A stretch of DNA of 64,000 nucleotides from Amphiura filiformis (taxonomy: Eukaryota > Echinodermata > Ophiuroidea > Amphilepidida > Amphiuridae): positions 78,866,713 to 78,930,712 of the forward strand of contig NC_092628.1 of assembly GCF_039555335.1 (NCBI RefSeq), given 5' to 3'. Below the pieces are notes generated by a model that saw nothing but the letters and a program-made list of their open reading frames with translations, was not told the DNA's origin and searched no databases. The first letter of the stretch is position 1, and every line of letters begins with the position of its first letter. Both the position numbers and the translations under genes were made by a program. Below are positions 23,742 to 34,951 of this stretch, one piece after another.

Positions 23742-24964
23742 ATGAGTGGGAGCACTTATAGAGAAGCGCTCAAGTTGCGCAGTTCTACCAGAAACGTTTT
23801 GTCGCAAAATTTGAAGGAATCGGAACAATATCGCAAACATGCTGCTGCTATTCAAAGAGAGCTCCGCGCGGCTGCTGTGACTCTCGGAGCTAAGCGACAA
23901 CAATTTTTGAAAAACAAATCTAAACTTTTGCATGATTTAGATTTTAATTTTGAAGGTGATGTGGCACAGCAGCAGGTACAAGTATCGGGAGAGCGGAGCA
24001 TGACTAAACTGAACGCAGAGGTGAATACACAGCTGACTCAATACCCAAGGGGATTTTATGAGCTGCCTGAGGGTTACAAGAGGGCAAAGTCGTGCCCCAG
24101 CCCACAAATTATGAGTCAACATTAGCTGATATATTGGAACATGAGCTGACAACAATCACACCAGAAACTGCAAAGGCTTTTGACGATATGGATGTGATGG
24201 GTCGAAGTTCTGCTGACACAATAAAATGTATGCCTAGGACATCAGCGTTCCAATCAAGAATTATTGTGAAACCATTTGAAAATACGATGCCGCAACAGCA
24301 GCAAGGAGGGATTAGAACCACTACTTTAAATTCGACAGAAGTAGGTTTTGCAAAACGTTTTGGGACAACTATCAATTCGCCATCTCGTCACAATTCAGTG
24401 ATTGTCTCAAAGCCGAGGGCTTTCTTACTAACAAGAGAACAAGAAAACACTCAGAGAAAAGTGAAAGAATTTTTAGACAAAACTAGCGTTGCAAATTATG
24501 CCGGCAGTGAGGCGTCGGATTTGCAAAGTGTAAGTGACGCATCTGAATTTATCACTAACCCAAATGCGTGGATGGAAACTGCGGCGGAGCGGAAACGTCG
24601 CGTCAACCGCGTCTACTCATCTGAAACTACTTACTACGTTCCAGTGGATTCTGATGATGCTTCTCTTGAACACGAAAAGAGGAAACAAATTCCGACAGGC
24701 CCAAAACCTTTAAGATTACCCCCACTTCTGCTGCCTCCTATTCATCGTGGAATTCAACCGTTGCCGTTACGACGGAGATCATGGACACCGTGTATGAGGA
24801 ATAACGCTGACGATGATGAGGAGGAGGAGGATGGGAGTGCGGAGGAACCAAGGGTGATAACAGATGAGGAGTGGGAAGATTTGAAACTTTGTCGATATTT
24901 GAGAATATCAAATCAAGCTCACGGCACACTCCAACAGGATTGGCGTAACTTGACCAGTCACTGA
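23742..24964 (+). CDS. Unrecognised protein, about 400 residues, single exon, one frame change near 24095
   Basis: I do not recognise the family. The ATG at 23742 opens MSGSTYREALKLRSSTRNVL. The first 128 codons are charged and helix-prone (KESEQYRKHAAAIQREL..KRQQFLKNKSKLLHDL), and the frame ends at 24123-24125. A second frame, open from about 24092 to a TGA at 24962, carries about 287 codons. It has an Asp/Glu-rich block near its end (DDDEEEEDGSAEE), a Pro/Leu-rich stretch (PLRLPPLLLPPIH) and TDEEWEDLKLCRYLR. GC content and codon use are clearly coding on both sides. The frames would join if the C4 run at about 24094-24097 were C5, giving about 407 residues. Alternatively an intron from a CAG|GTACAAGT donor at 23974 to an AG at 24100 keeps frame, but its acceptor has almost no pyrimidine tract. 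No signal peptide or membrane segment is seen. The lack of introns contrasts with its neighbours. Confidence 0.7.
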
Positions 24965-25830
24965 CACGAAGTTTTTGTTTGGTTTGTTTTAATAAGAAGA
25001 GAACATTTAGGATTGGAACTAGTGACCTCAGGTTTCGCCGTTTATCAGTCCCTGCGAGAGAGGACGTAGTCCAAAACGATCATTAGGTCTACGGAGACGA
25101 ACCTCTTCCCGGGACCTCTTCTAAACTTGAACTTTCGTATTGTTTAATAAGACTCTGTTATGATTCGATTTGATTTGCGTGCTTTTATCATATAGCCCTG
25201 CATTTATGTAGGCTTACTCTGTTAGCATGGTTAGTGGTCTTCAATGGAAAGTGGTCATTAGAGGAAAGTGGTCATTAAATGCAATATTTCATAATGTGAA
25301 CTTGGCTGAAATCTTAAGAAGAAATATCTCTAAGGTCGTTTGGCACAGCGGGTTTTCAAAATATTTTCCGGTTTCAATCAGTAGGCCTACTATTTGTCCA
25401 TATTTGTCGCAGTTTACTTCTCTGAAGTATTAAAATAACCTTTAAATTTTATTTAATATGGAATTTTGTAATTCCCTCAAAATGTTTAACCTAATTAGTC
25501 GTGGCTATTGAGGTACATTTTTCACTAACAGACAAAATAATATAAATGGCTTCCTAAAACGACATTTAAGGAATAGTAATATTTTGTTTGTTGTGAACCA
25601 TAAACTTAAAATCGACTTGCAGAATCAGGTGAATAATAATTCTATTGTTTTAACAAGTGCACCATTCATCCATCACCGTCTTTTTATAGCATCACATTAT
25701 TTGGATGTGGTTTTAAGTAACAGAGAAGTCAAGTCATCCGAATTGCCTTCGTATATAATAGTGGACGGTGTAATAAGGAAAGTCGTGCATAGCTGTAATA
25801 GCTGCCATCTGTAACTCAAATGGGATTAAC

Positions 25831-26400
25831 ATCCCAGCAAAGTCACAAAAATGTTTTAATATGTTATGCGTTTTGGGGTTTGGTCAAAACGTTTTAATGG
25901 CACGTAAATGTTGAGTTATATCAACTTGTTATATAAACTTGTTAAACATGTTAAAAATGTGTTTTGGTTTTGGTCAAAACGTTTTAATGACATTTAAATG
26001 TTGGATAAAAGCGTAATACAATAGATTGGTCTTACAATAATACTTGTTTGTATGGATCTGTCATTTATTTGGTCAAACTCCAAAATAACGCCTGGAGTAA
26101 TTTAGCTTTCATCAAACGCATGCTTGTAGACGAGTTTTTACGGTATTATAAAGGAAACGGTTTTAAAACGTTTTGTATGAAAAACAAGACAACAACATTT
26201 AAAACTGCTGTCAACATGTTACTGTAAAATATTTTTGGCAAACATTTTCGCTATTTTGTCAACACTTAAATAACATTATGTTAGAATGTTTTGCAGCAAG
26301 TTTTCAAAAATGTTTTAGAATAAGTTATTAAAACGTTCCATACCCATATACCCGGTACTTAGGCCTAAATATTTTTGTGAAATGTTTTGTTTGCTGGGAT
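25831..26400. mobile_element. MITE-like element with ATCCCAGCAAA inverted ends
   Basis: It begins ATCCCAGCAAAGTCACAAAAATG and ends with TTTTTGTGAAATGTTTTGTTTGCTGGGAT, so the terminal 11-12 bp and some sub-terminal sequence are inverted repeats. Inside, the phrase TTTTGGTCAAAACGTTTTAATG recurs (about 25870 and 25965) with ACATTTAAATGTTG. No transposase. No clear target duplication. Confidence 0.65.
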
Positions 26401-27210
26401 GCCCCGTTTTCTTTTTTTTTTTATTTCTGCTTCTTGATATGATTTCAGGTACAACTCGTTCCCGAGAAGCCGCCTCACGAACCGGCCTGAGATATTTTCT
26501 TCTTTCTGGGCAATTATTGCAAATCATTTCAACAAGCAAGCAAATAAATAAAAAAAACATTGGAGGCAGCCTTTGTGAAAATGACTTCTAAGACGATATT
26601 ACGTGCCTGGTGACTCAAGTACCCATACCGTGTGTCAAATTGGACTTGACTTTTCTAATATCCCAATGATATTTAAGCTATTAAAGTACCTTTAGGCCAT
26701 TTATATTGTATCAAATGTTGGAGTAGTATTCAATATTTTTATCAACCGAAACTCATTGTTTCCTAAGCCACTCGTGTTTGGTGGCTACTTATATAAGCTT
26801 ATATGCAGCACAACGAGCCACACCTCTGTAGGGTCGGTGTAATCCACACCTCATTTAACTTGGTAGATAAAGTAGGAAGTGTAAAGGAAGGTCAACCAAA
26901 TCATTAAAATGATCCAAGATCTTACACTTTATCCACTCGTTTCCTGAAGCAATATTGCATCATTAAAATTCAGAAAATCAGGAAATCAGGAAATGTTTCT
27001 GTAAGTTCAATGTGTATAAAGTTACCTTAAGGAAACAAACCAGAAGTTCGATGACGTCCTAAATATGTAAACGAAAGTTCTTTCGAAAAGGGGTGGAGGT
27101 CAAAAGGTCCGATTACGTTTGTGAAAAAAAAACTTAGCCAAAATATCAGTCCAAGTTGATCATTTGAGTTTAATTTTCAACATTTCACACTTACTTTAGA
27201 AGGGGAAGGC

Positions 27211-27714
27211 CCGGTGGGTTCAGTTTGTATTTAAAGGTAGGACGTATGACCGTTCCAGGATTTGAAAATGACCCCTATTTCACGGGGAATCGAGGACATT
27301 TGCAGCAATTTTACCCCCTATTTTGCGCGAAATCAAGGAAAATTTGCCCAAAATACCTCCCCTATTTTTATCATTTTGAGGACGCATTTTCATTTCACCC
27401 CTTATCACGAGGAATCAAGGACATTTTTCGAAATAAATACCCTATTTTTACCATTTAAGGACGCTTTTGAATTTGTACCCCTATTTCACTGGGAAATGAG
27501 GACAATAACGAAAACTGTAGCGGTAAAACACGGACGAAAGTCCTAGAAATATACCCTATTTTTCATTTCAAGGACAATTTTGCTCCAAAACACCCCTAAT
27601 TTGGACAATCGCGAACAATTTTGTCCTCGAAAATTCCGCGGACATTTCTTGAAAAGTACCCCTAATTGGAACCATCATGCGTACACATTGTCAGTGAAGA
27701 CTGAACCCACCGGG
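27211..27714. mobile_element. Element with inverted ends CCGGTGGGTTCAGT and a core of diverged tandem repeats
   Basis: The left end CCGGTGGGTTCAGT (27211) matches the inverse of the right end ACTGAACCCACCGG (to 27713). The core consists of five to six loose repeats of a 70-90 bp unit with the words ACCCCTATTT, GGGGAATCGAGGACATTT and AAATCAAGGA. No protein is encoded. The superfamily is unknown. Confidence 0.65.
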
Positions 27715-27940
27715 GGGGAAGGAGGGACGGACTCGCCATTTAACAAAAGGATTTTCGTTCATAGGTCGTCATCAAACTTTTGGTTTGTTCCCTTACTGAA
27801 ATAATAACTATTATGTCCATGAAGATTTGCCTAGGGTGTATGTAATGGCAACATGATGCCAGAGCATGTTGGCCGTATAAAGACCGACTAGGAACTTAAT
27901 TGAGGAAAGATTTCAGGATCTTTGTCAAAAATAATTCACA

Positions 27941-28226
27941 TTAAAGGCCCATTCAGTGATCGCTCATCTGGACGATCGTAAAAATCATCAAAATTCAGAT
28001 TTTGGTACCTTTGTCATTGTCATACGTGTGCTATCTAAATTAGCTATGTGTATTTGAATGGGGCTTCAACTTCGTCAGTAATGCTGTTTTCTTCGTTTTT
28101 TGACAAATTTGTCATTTCAAAAATACCAAATGACAATTTGAATGACTTATACTTCACTTTTAAGCATTTTATAAACAAAATTTTAATTTTTTTACACTTG
28201 CACTGGGATCACTGAATGGGTCTTTA
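27941..28226. mobile_element. TTAA MITE, 286 bp, intact ends
   Basis: It is bounded by TTAA at 27941-27944 and 28223-28226. Inverted ends (after TTAA) are AGGCCCATTCAGTGATC and AGACCCATTCAGTGATC, one mismatch over 17 bp. TTAA targets are used by piggyBac and Kolobok transposases; the sequence alone does not decide which. No coding capacity. Confidence 0.85.
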
Positions 28227-29629
28227 AGAGTGTGAAAGGTAACGTGCAAGTCTTATAATAGTGGCTCTTAATAGGGATAACCATCAAAATTTTATGTTGC
28301 CCCTATTGCTACAAGATTGTTTTCTGGATAGAACTCATCAATAGAAGTATTTTGGTGGTTAAATGGTCAAAATCGGTCAAAAACTTTTCGAATTATGAAA
28401 GTTTCCCATTCTGACCGGTCATTGGAATGACAAGGTCCAAAAATATCAATTGGGAGCAAAATTGGCATAAGCATATATTTACCTTTATATATTTCTTTAT
28501 TTTAACATATATGCAAACATGAAACAAGCATATTGTGAAAGTATCAAAGGGTTTCTTATGAAATGGCACTTTACTAGTCAATGGCATAAATTATTTTTTC
28601 AAACCGAGGCATTGAAATCATGCATTTAGAGAACGTTTTGCCAAAAATCATCCAAGATGGCCGATATCGCACAAAATCAAAAGTCCAGGTAAACTTTTTT
28701 TTTTTTTTTTCAAAAATTTCAATGTTATTGGGTTTAATATGACCAATTAGTAGGTGTATGCAAATTAAATCTTAAGTGTCATTGAAGGTCATTGACTCAT
28801 TCACAATCACAACAATATATGTTATCCACTTCACTCATCATGCTCATGTGTGACTTCTAACAAAAGGTGCTGGTTCCCGTAGTATTCCTCATTCAAAATA
28901 ATTCAATACATGACCTCGGAGTTACCTGCATGACTTTCGCGGGCTATTTTGAAACAGTTATGGTTGCACATTCAGGTACTTCTTTTGAAAGTTCTAAACA
29001 AGGTATAGCCAGCAGCAAGTTGTAGATGTATAGGCCTAAATATAAGAAAACGTTTAGGGTTGAAATCAGGTGAAAAATACATCGAATGGGCACGAAACTT
29101 CACATTTATGTTCAGAAAGGTGTCTTCTTAGCATGATTCGAAAGGAGTATGGAAATTCCAAAGGGAAGCTGGTGATTTAATTTGTAACTCGAGATCTACT
29201 TGTTCAATTTGTTAACCTTTTTACAGAGGGTATGATAGAAGTATTACTGGCAACTCTGCCAAATTACAGCTCAGTAGGCCACGTTTTTCACCTGAAATTT
29301 ATTGACAAATATTTTGTGCCATTCTTGAGCAGTGCTGAACTCAGCCACTGGCAATTAAGCACACTGTGGCGATGGACCAATTTTGACTCGCACTTACAGG
29401 AAAATGAAATAAGTTATGTTGTTGTAATTTGCAAGATAGTTACAAAATATAATTGGCATTAACTTCCCCAATTTTTACAGAAAAATATTGAAAATAAAAG
29501 AATGAGATCAATTTAGAAATGTCTGTGCAAGCAGTGCACAGTTGAGCTCCCTGCATGTCTATGGGAGTGTTCTAATCAAGTTGATGGTTCATTGGTCATC
29601 CCTACTCTTAAGCAGTATTCAGACTTTTT

Positions 29630-29886
29630 ATTGTACGTAAAATATTGTATGTAACATATCTACATTATTTAATCTATTGCCATTCTATTTCCAGTAATGT
29701 TTAAGTAATGTTTAAGTTCTAACGAATGTTTGATGACGCAAAATCGATAATATATTTCTGCTAGATATTATATGTAACATATTATCGATTTTTCGTCATC
29801 AAACATTCGTTAGAACTTAAACATTACTGGAAATAGAATGGCAATAGAGTAAATAACGTAGATATGTTACATACAATATTGTACGT
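29630..29886. mobile_element. Near-perfect palindromic MITE with 9-bp direct repeats
   Basis: The direct repeat ATTGTACGT lies at 29630-29638 and 29878-29886. Between them about 110-bp arms pair almost perfectly: ATATTGTATGTAACATATCTAC and ATTCTATTTCCAGTAATG recur inverted, as do ATGTTTGATGACG and CGTCATCAAACAT. The loop lies near 29750-29780. The 9-bp duplication would fit a Mutator-like element, but no transposase is present. The arms are so similar that insertion is probably recent. Confidence 0.78.
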
Positions 29887-30785
29887 CTAATACTCGGGAG
29901 TCTGTGGAGCGCTTTAGACTATAACATTCAAATTAATATACATGTAGTTACTATCAGCTCAACAGGTCTTGCAGTTCTTGAAACGACAATTTGGCGTCAA
30001 TCTGTTCAAATATCGACCAATGGAACTACAATGTATAATACAATATTTGAATCTGAAAACTCTTAGATGCACATATATTTTTATAGTACTTTGTCCTACA
30101 TATGGCCGGAGTGCCGGGAAATATTTTTGTTAACATCTTGAATGTGTTATAGGACCATAAAAGGAAGCTAAAAAAGTTGGTTTGGTAGAGTCCTGGGGGG
30201 GGGGGATGCACATTAAAACCTGGTAGATACCCGACTATTTGAGCATGTAACCAGTGCTAGTCCAACCTTCAGATGATCTGCTGATCTCAACAGTCAAGTT
30301 GCTGAAAAGTTCTATCCAACTGTTTTTGTTTGTACAAAAGTTAGCTAAGTAAATGTACAATCACTTGTACCTTCTAATTGGCAGTCAAAAATAAAAACAT
30401 ATTACAATTACAAAGTTACTTTTTCAAAATGCTTTCTTTTTATTGTTTCTTCACTCTTATTTTTTTCTTGGTTACATTGTTGTTACTTGTTCAAGTTACT
30501 TTTTTGGTTGCTAGTTGTATTGCACAACTAAAATTTCAATTCATATTCATGAACTCTCATTCATATTCATGAGCTGTGTTTCTATCAAATAAAACATGCT
30601 CAATATATCTTACTCTTTTGCTACATATTAATTACACTCGATCCTTTCCTTCCAAAAAGATGCAAATTATATTCAATTTCTATATTTCATACTACCATTT
30701 ACCACTGTATGTGCTATTTTCATTACATTTCATTTGACATTCCCAGAAACCTTTGTCAGTGGTACACTATGAGCTTCACATTACA

Positions 30786-31024
30786 AGTTAACCCAGGGTT
30801 GCCAAAAATTTCAGCCCAAATTGCGGGTCAAATAATCGAAAAGTCATCCAATTTTTCTCTTTACCATTGGTTTCTATGGGGCAGGAAACTACCAGAAGTC
30901 GCTGAGCCAATGTTGAAGTCGCCCAATTATTTTCTTAACCATTGGTTTCTATGGGACAGGAAATTGTCGCGGGGGTTGACCAAATGGGCTACCAAATTGC
31001 GGGTATGGCAACCCTGAGTTAACC
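30786..31024. mobile_element. hAT-like MITE, 223 bp, with exact 8-bp target duplication
   Basis: The element at 30794-31016 starts CAGGGTTGCC and ends GGCAACCCTG, a perfect 10-bp inverted repeat. It is flanked by AGTTAACC at 30786-30793 and 31017-31024. Two internal copies of AACCATTGGTTTCTATGGG(A/G)CAGGAAA-like sequence occur. No transposase. Confidence 0.88.
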
Positions 31025-31165
31025 CTTTCTTTTCATTCTCATTACATTATGTAAGTTACAATGTAACTGTATACCAAATTACTATATCGTGACAATGGGG
31101 TCATCTCAGAGTCGCCAGTGGGCCTTTCAAAATTTCCAGCAAATAGGCAGGTCAATTCAGATTAA

Positions 31166-31325
31166 AATGGGACCGTGTGTGCCTGCAAGGTTTATTTCCG
31201 ATTCACTTCTGGTACACATTGATTAGATCAAATTGGATGTGTCTGCATGGTTCACTTATGGCACACATTGATCTAGATCAAATTAGATGTGTGCCAGCGT
31301 GGTCCACATATGTTTCACATTGACC
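31166..31325. repeat. Short tandem repeat, period about 60 bp
   Basis: ACACATTGAT(CT)AGATCAAATT(A/G)GATGTGT blocks recur at about 31215 and 31263, with flanking partial copies (GGTTCACTTATGG / GGTCCACATATG). Diverged. Confidence 0.55.
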
Positions 31326-31851
31326 TGTCCCACTCCAGATCAGGTCTGACTACACACTCTAGTCAGAATAAATTTAGCCGAAACTCTTCAACAAAAGTCA
31401 CATATAACATGGGAAATGGCAGTATGAAGTGGTGTATATTAATAAAAGATACATTTTTTTGGCAATCAAATCCCTGAACTATATATCTGAGCTAAAGTAT
31501 CCTCCATTTAAGAGGCAATAGGAACACAAAGGAAATCTGGTTTCCTTCGTGCTGCGGCCATTTGGGAAAAAATGGCCAAATTCATAAAGCCAACAAAGCA
31601 CCATATCATTTTCTAGTAAGTACATTGATATTTTAGAAATTACTATATTTCCTTATATTCTACATTATCCTAAATTAAAGTAAATTAAATTCATCATTTT
31701 GTCACTTATTATTTTGTAAATCACCAATTTTTTTAATGGCAGAAATGACCAACTTGGTGAGTTAGGCCTAGTGTTGAGCATAAAAAGGTATTCTTTTTTA
31801 ATGTAACATTACAATAATATAGTTCCTTCAGTTACATTAACTCAAAAGGCT

Positions 31852-31906
31852 TTATTTCAATACAAGGGGACATCCAGTATTATTTCAATACAAGGGGACA
31901 TCCAGT
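31852..31906. repeat. 28-bp direct duplication
   Basis: TTATTTCAATACAAGGGGAC followed by ATCCAGT occurs at 31852 and again at 31880 with no mismatch in the shared core. Probably a simple slippage or template-switch duplication. Confidence 0.8.
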
Positions 31907-32040
31907 GATCTGAATGTATGCCCTTTTTTTTTACTCTTTTACTGACCTTGAATGCTTTGGTATCAATAATACATTTTATCAAGCACTCCTTCAAATGAAG
32001 CGGATTCCTTTTCTCTTTTCAAATAAGAACATCATCAGTA

Positions 32041-32118
32041 TAATTCTGGTATACCCTGCGTTTTAGGGTTAGGGTTATAGTTAAGGTTAGTGTGGTACGC
32101 AGGGTATTCCAGAATTAT
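32041..32118. repeat. Hairpin with 20-bp arms around TTAGGG-like repeats
   Basis: The left arm TAATTCTGGTATACCCTGCG (32041-32060) pairs with the right arm at 32099-32118 with one mismatch. The loop holds TTTTAGGGTTAGGGTTATAG and TTAAGGTTAGTG, about two perfect TTAGGG units plus decayed ones. The sequence was probably carried by a small palindromic element. Confidence 0.65.
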
Positions 32119-34951
32119 TCCACATTGTCATAGACATTATTACACTTGTTATAACATTTCAGCCCAATTCCATTCAGTTTGTTTATCACCGCTTTGTATA
32201 GGTCACACAATAATAACATGATAAATATCTTAATACATACACTGTGTGCAGCTCACATACGGACTTCAAATTATCTTACTCAAGACATATTAACCTAATA
32301 AAACTCTCTTATAACCATAAACAAACTCACACATACACAACTCACAAATTACACACGAGTTGTTCAATTTTCAGCATGACAAATATACTCAAAACAATAC
32401 AAAAAGGGACAAGTCTACTAAAACTACTCTATTGTGTTACTCACATTCAGTGCAGGCACATGGAAGGATTGAATTATTCTTATATCTCAGTATTATTTCA
32501 ACTCACATCAGGCCAACATGATCACTCACTACATTTAATATTAGATGAAAGGTTTGGTCTATTACCAAGACCTCAAGGAAATGACAGTTTGATGGGAATT
32601 GTAAGTGCTATTTATCAAGTTTGCAGAAATAATTATTGCATATTGACTTGTAATTATGAGGCATTTACAATATATATGAGTTTTATACAAACATAAATTG
32701 GAATATTCAGTGTTTGAACCCTGCCACGACAAACAAATATTAGCATAATAAAGGAAAATCTTCCTTAACATTCCTATTTTTTTATGTTCAACAAGTTCAA
32801 CAAATTCCAATTTTTCTTGCAATTGATCTATCATAACTGTTTGCTTCTCATATTTTCTTACAAATGTTTTTGACATTTTGCTGACAACAAGTCAGTCACT
32901 TGAAGTATCTGTTCATGCTGTCATTATGTATCAAAACTGATGAGTGCAACATAAAAAAAAAAAACTACAACTACTAAAAGGTTCAGCTACTTATCATGCG
33001 AGTCAAAGAAAAGTTTTCCATCCTTACTGCTTAGTAATTAATCTTATTGGCAACATATAATTGCTGCACACATCAATTGTAAAATGCAACTGAGTTTTTT
33101 TCTTGACTTACAGAGCATGTAAAATAATCCTATTAATGCCCCACATGCCTGTAATATTATATAGCACATTGTTACGGCTGTGTATAAAAAACGAATTTCG
33201 TACAATCACGAAATGCCTGTTTTAAAAAGGAGGAAAATACCAGCGATTGCAATCAATTAACATTAGAAACACACACAATCATGTCAAAGAAATAATGGCC
33301 TATGGTAAACAGTGATAACTCACACAATTTTACAGTACTACACTTTTTTCATATCAAATTTTCTATAGTGAATTAAATTAGCTGAATATACCAGCTTTTT
33401 GATTCAAAAATTTGAACACACTCAGAATCCTGGTGCTGCTGACAAAAGTGTAAACATATTAGCCCTTCATCTTGGCTTAATATCAAGTTCATATCATTCC
33501 CTCAATGATCTTTAGTTTTTATTGTGTGCATTCTAGTTGTATAAGGATAGAAAATTTCAATTAAGAGTATTTTATCAATCAACTAAAATGGGTGTGCATC
33601 ATTCTCATCACTTACATACACAATAACAAACAAAACACAATGCACTGGCATAAATTGTGCACACACATAAACTCACATACAAATCACACCAACATAAATT
33701 AACCTGCTTTTTTGGCAGCTCATCAATTTATGTCAATTTAAACAATCCATTGTTTCATAGCACCAAGGACAGTACTCAAACTAGACAAGACATAATATTA
33801 TTACTGTCTCAGAGAGCAAATCAAAACTTGCCATTTTACTTCAAAAATATTTTGCAAATTTTATTTTTTGAATAGCAGTTTAAATTCAAATATTTAAGGT
33901 GCAGCTTTTAATTTTGTCACTTGACTATTTATAAATACAATTATTGAAACATGTAGCTAGGCAACCATTAAAAGAGATATGATGGCCTACTACTACTGTC
34001 CTTTTAAGGATAAACTTTTTTTCAATTTCATTAATTTGAATAATTTCAAGTTTTAAAAAAAGTAAACAAAGTAACCATAACTGCACTTCCTGCCTGATTC
34101 TGTCAAGGCCTACATTCTTTATTAATTTTATTACTTAATTTTGTTTATGTGTTAAGTCTACAATAACCAAAAAAAAATTTAAAGAAAATTTCAGTTTCTA
34201 TCAAACTCTATAAGAAAATCCTATAACTGAGGTTTTTTCCAAAAATATTGCAACTGATATTTTAATGTAGTACTTATATAAAAGCATGCCAAAAATAAAC
34301 ATCTGATATGGCATGGAACAAAAAACAATACACAAAAAAATATGTCAGGTACTGAAAAGTTGTTTGCATCGTAACTCCTCAACTAAGTGAAACATGGACT
34401 GATTAACAAAGGCCGATTAATTCCGTGTGGCATACATGGATGGAAATCAAACAAGATTCCACAATTTACTGTGTTGCCTTTTTTCCATTTTTATGGTTAA
34501 TACAAAAATCCCATTGTATTACAATATTATTTATCATGCTCACAGATTGATGAGCGATAGGGTACTATAATTGTTTACCTATTTCTGAACGGAATTAAAG
34601 TTTATATGTTGCAACTTTTTCTTGCCTACAACTACAGCAAATATTCACATAAATTAGAAACCCCAAATTAATCTGTAGAAATTCTACAATTGATTACCAA
34701 TATTATGTGCCATGTTGTTGCACTCAGTTGAAGATTTACATTTTTTTTGTCAACAAAAAAGTAAATGACAAACGATAAAAAAATTGAAAAATAATAAAAT
34801 ACCCTAGTGGCATCACACATAATATACTTTAGCTTTTCTTATGGTCATAACTGGCGGAGTCACTCTTGATGTATTTCTTTTTGGTCATTTCCTTTTTCCT
34901 TTTTTTCCGTTCAAGTTTCTTCTTTTCTCCTCCAGCCATACTTTGGTCTCG

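Larger units (their letters stand above)
24965..34951. other. Intergenic DNA plus probable CSDE1 3' UTR; no gene recognised
   Basis: Apart from the repeats listed separately, I see no coding exons in either strand. Open frames stay under 151 codons, lack codon bias and lack splice context. The right part (up to 34951) must include the CSDE1 3' UTR, read leftward. Minus-strand AATAAA words (TTTATT on plus) occur for example near 34118 and 33516, but the true cleavage site is not decidable. AT content is high throughout 30-35 kb. Confidence 0.55.

Noticed and set aside
32244-32696. Plus-strand 150-codon open frame
   Set aside because: AT-rich with ordinary non-coding composition, no splice context, and in the probable CSDE1 3' UTR or intergenic region.
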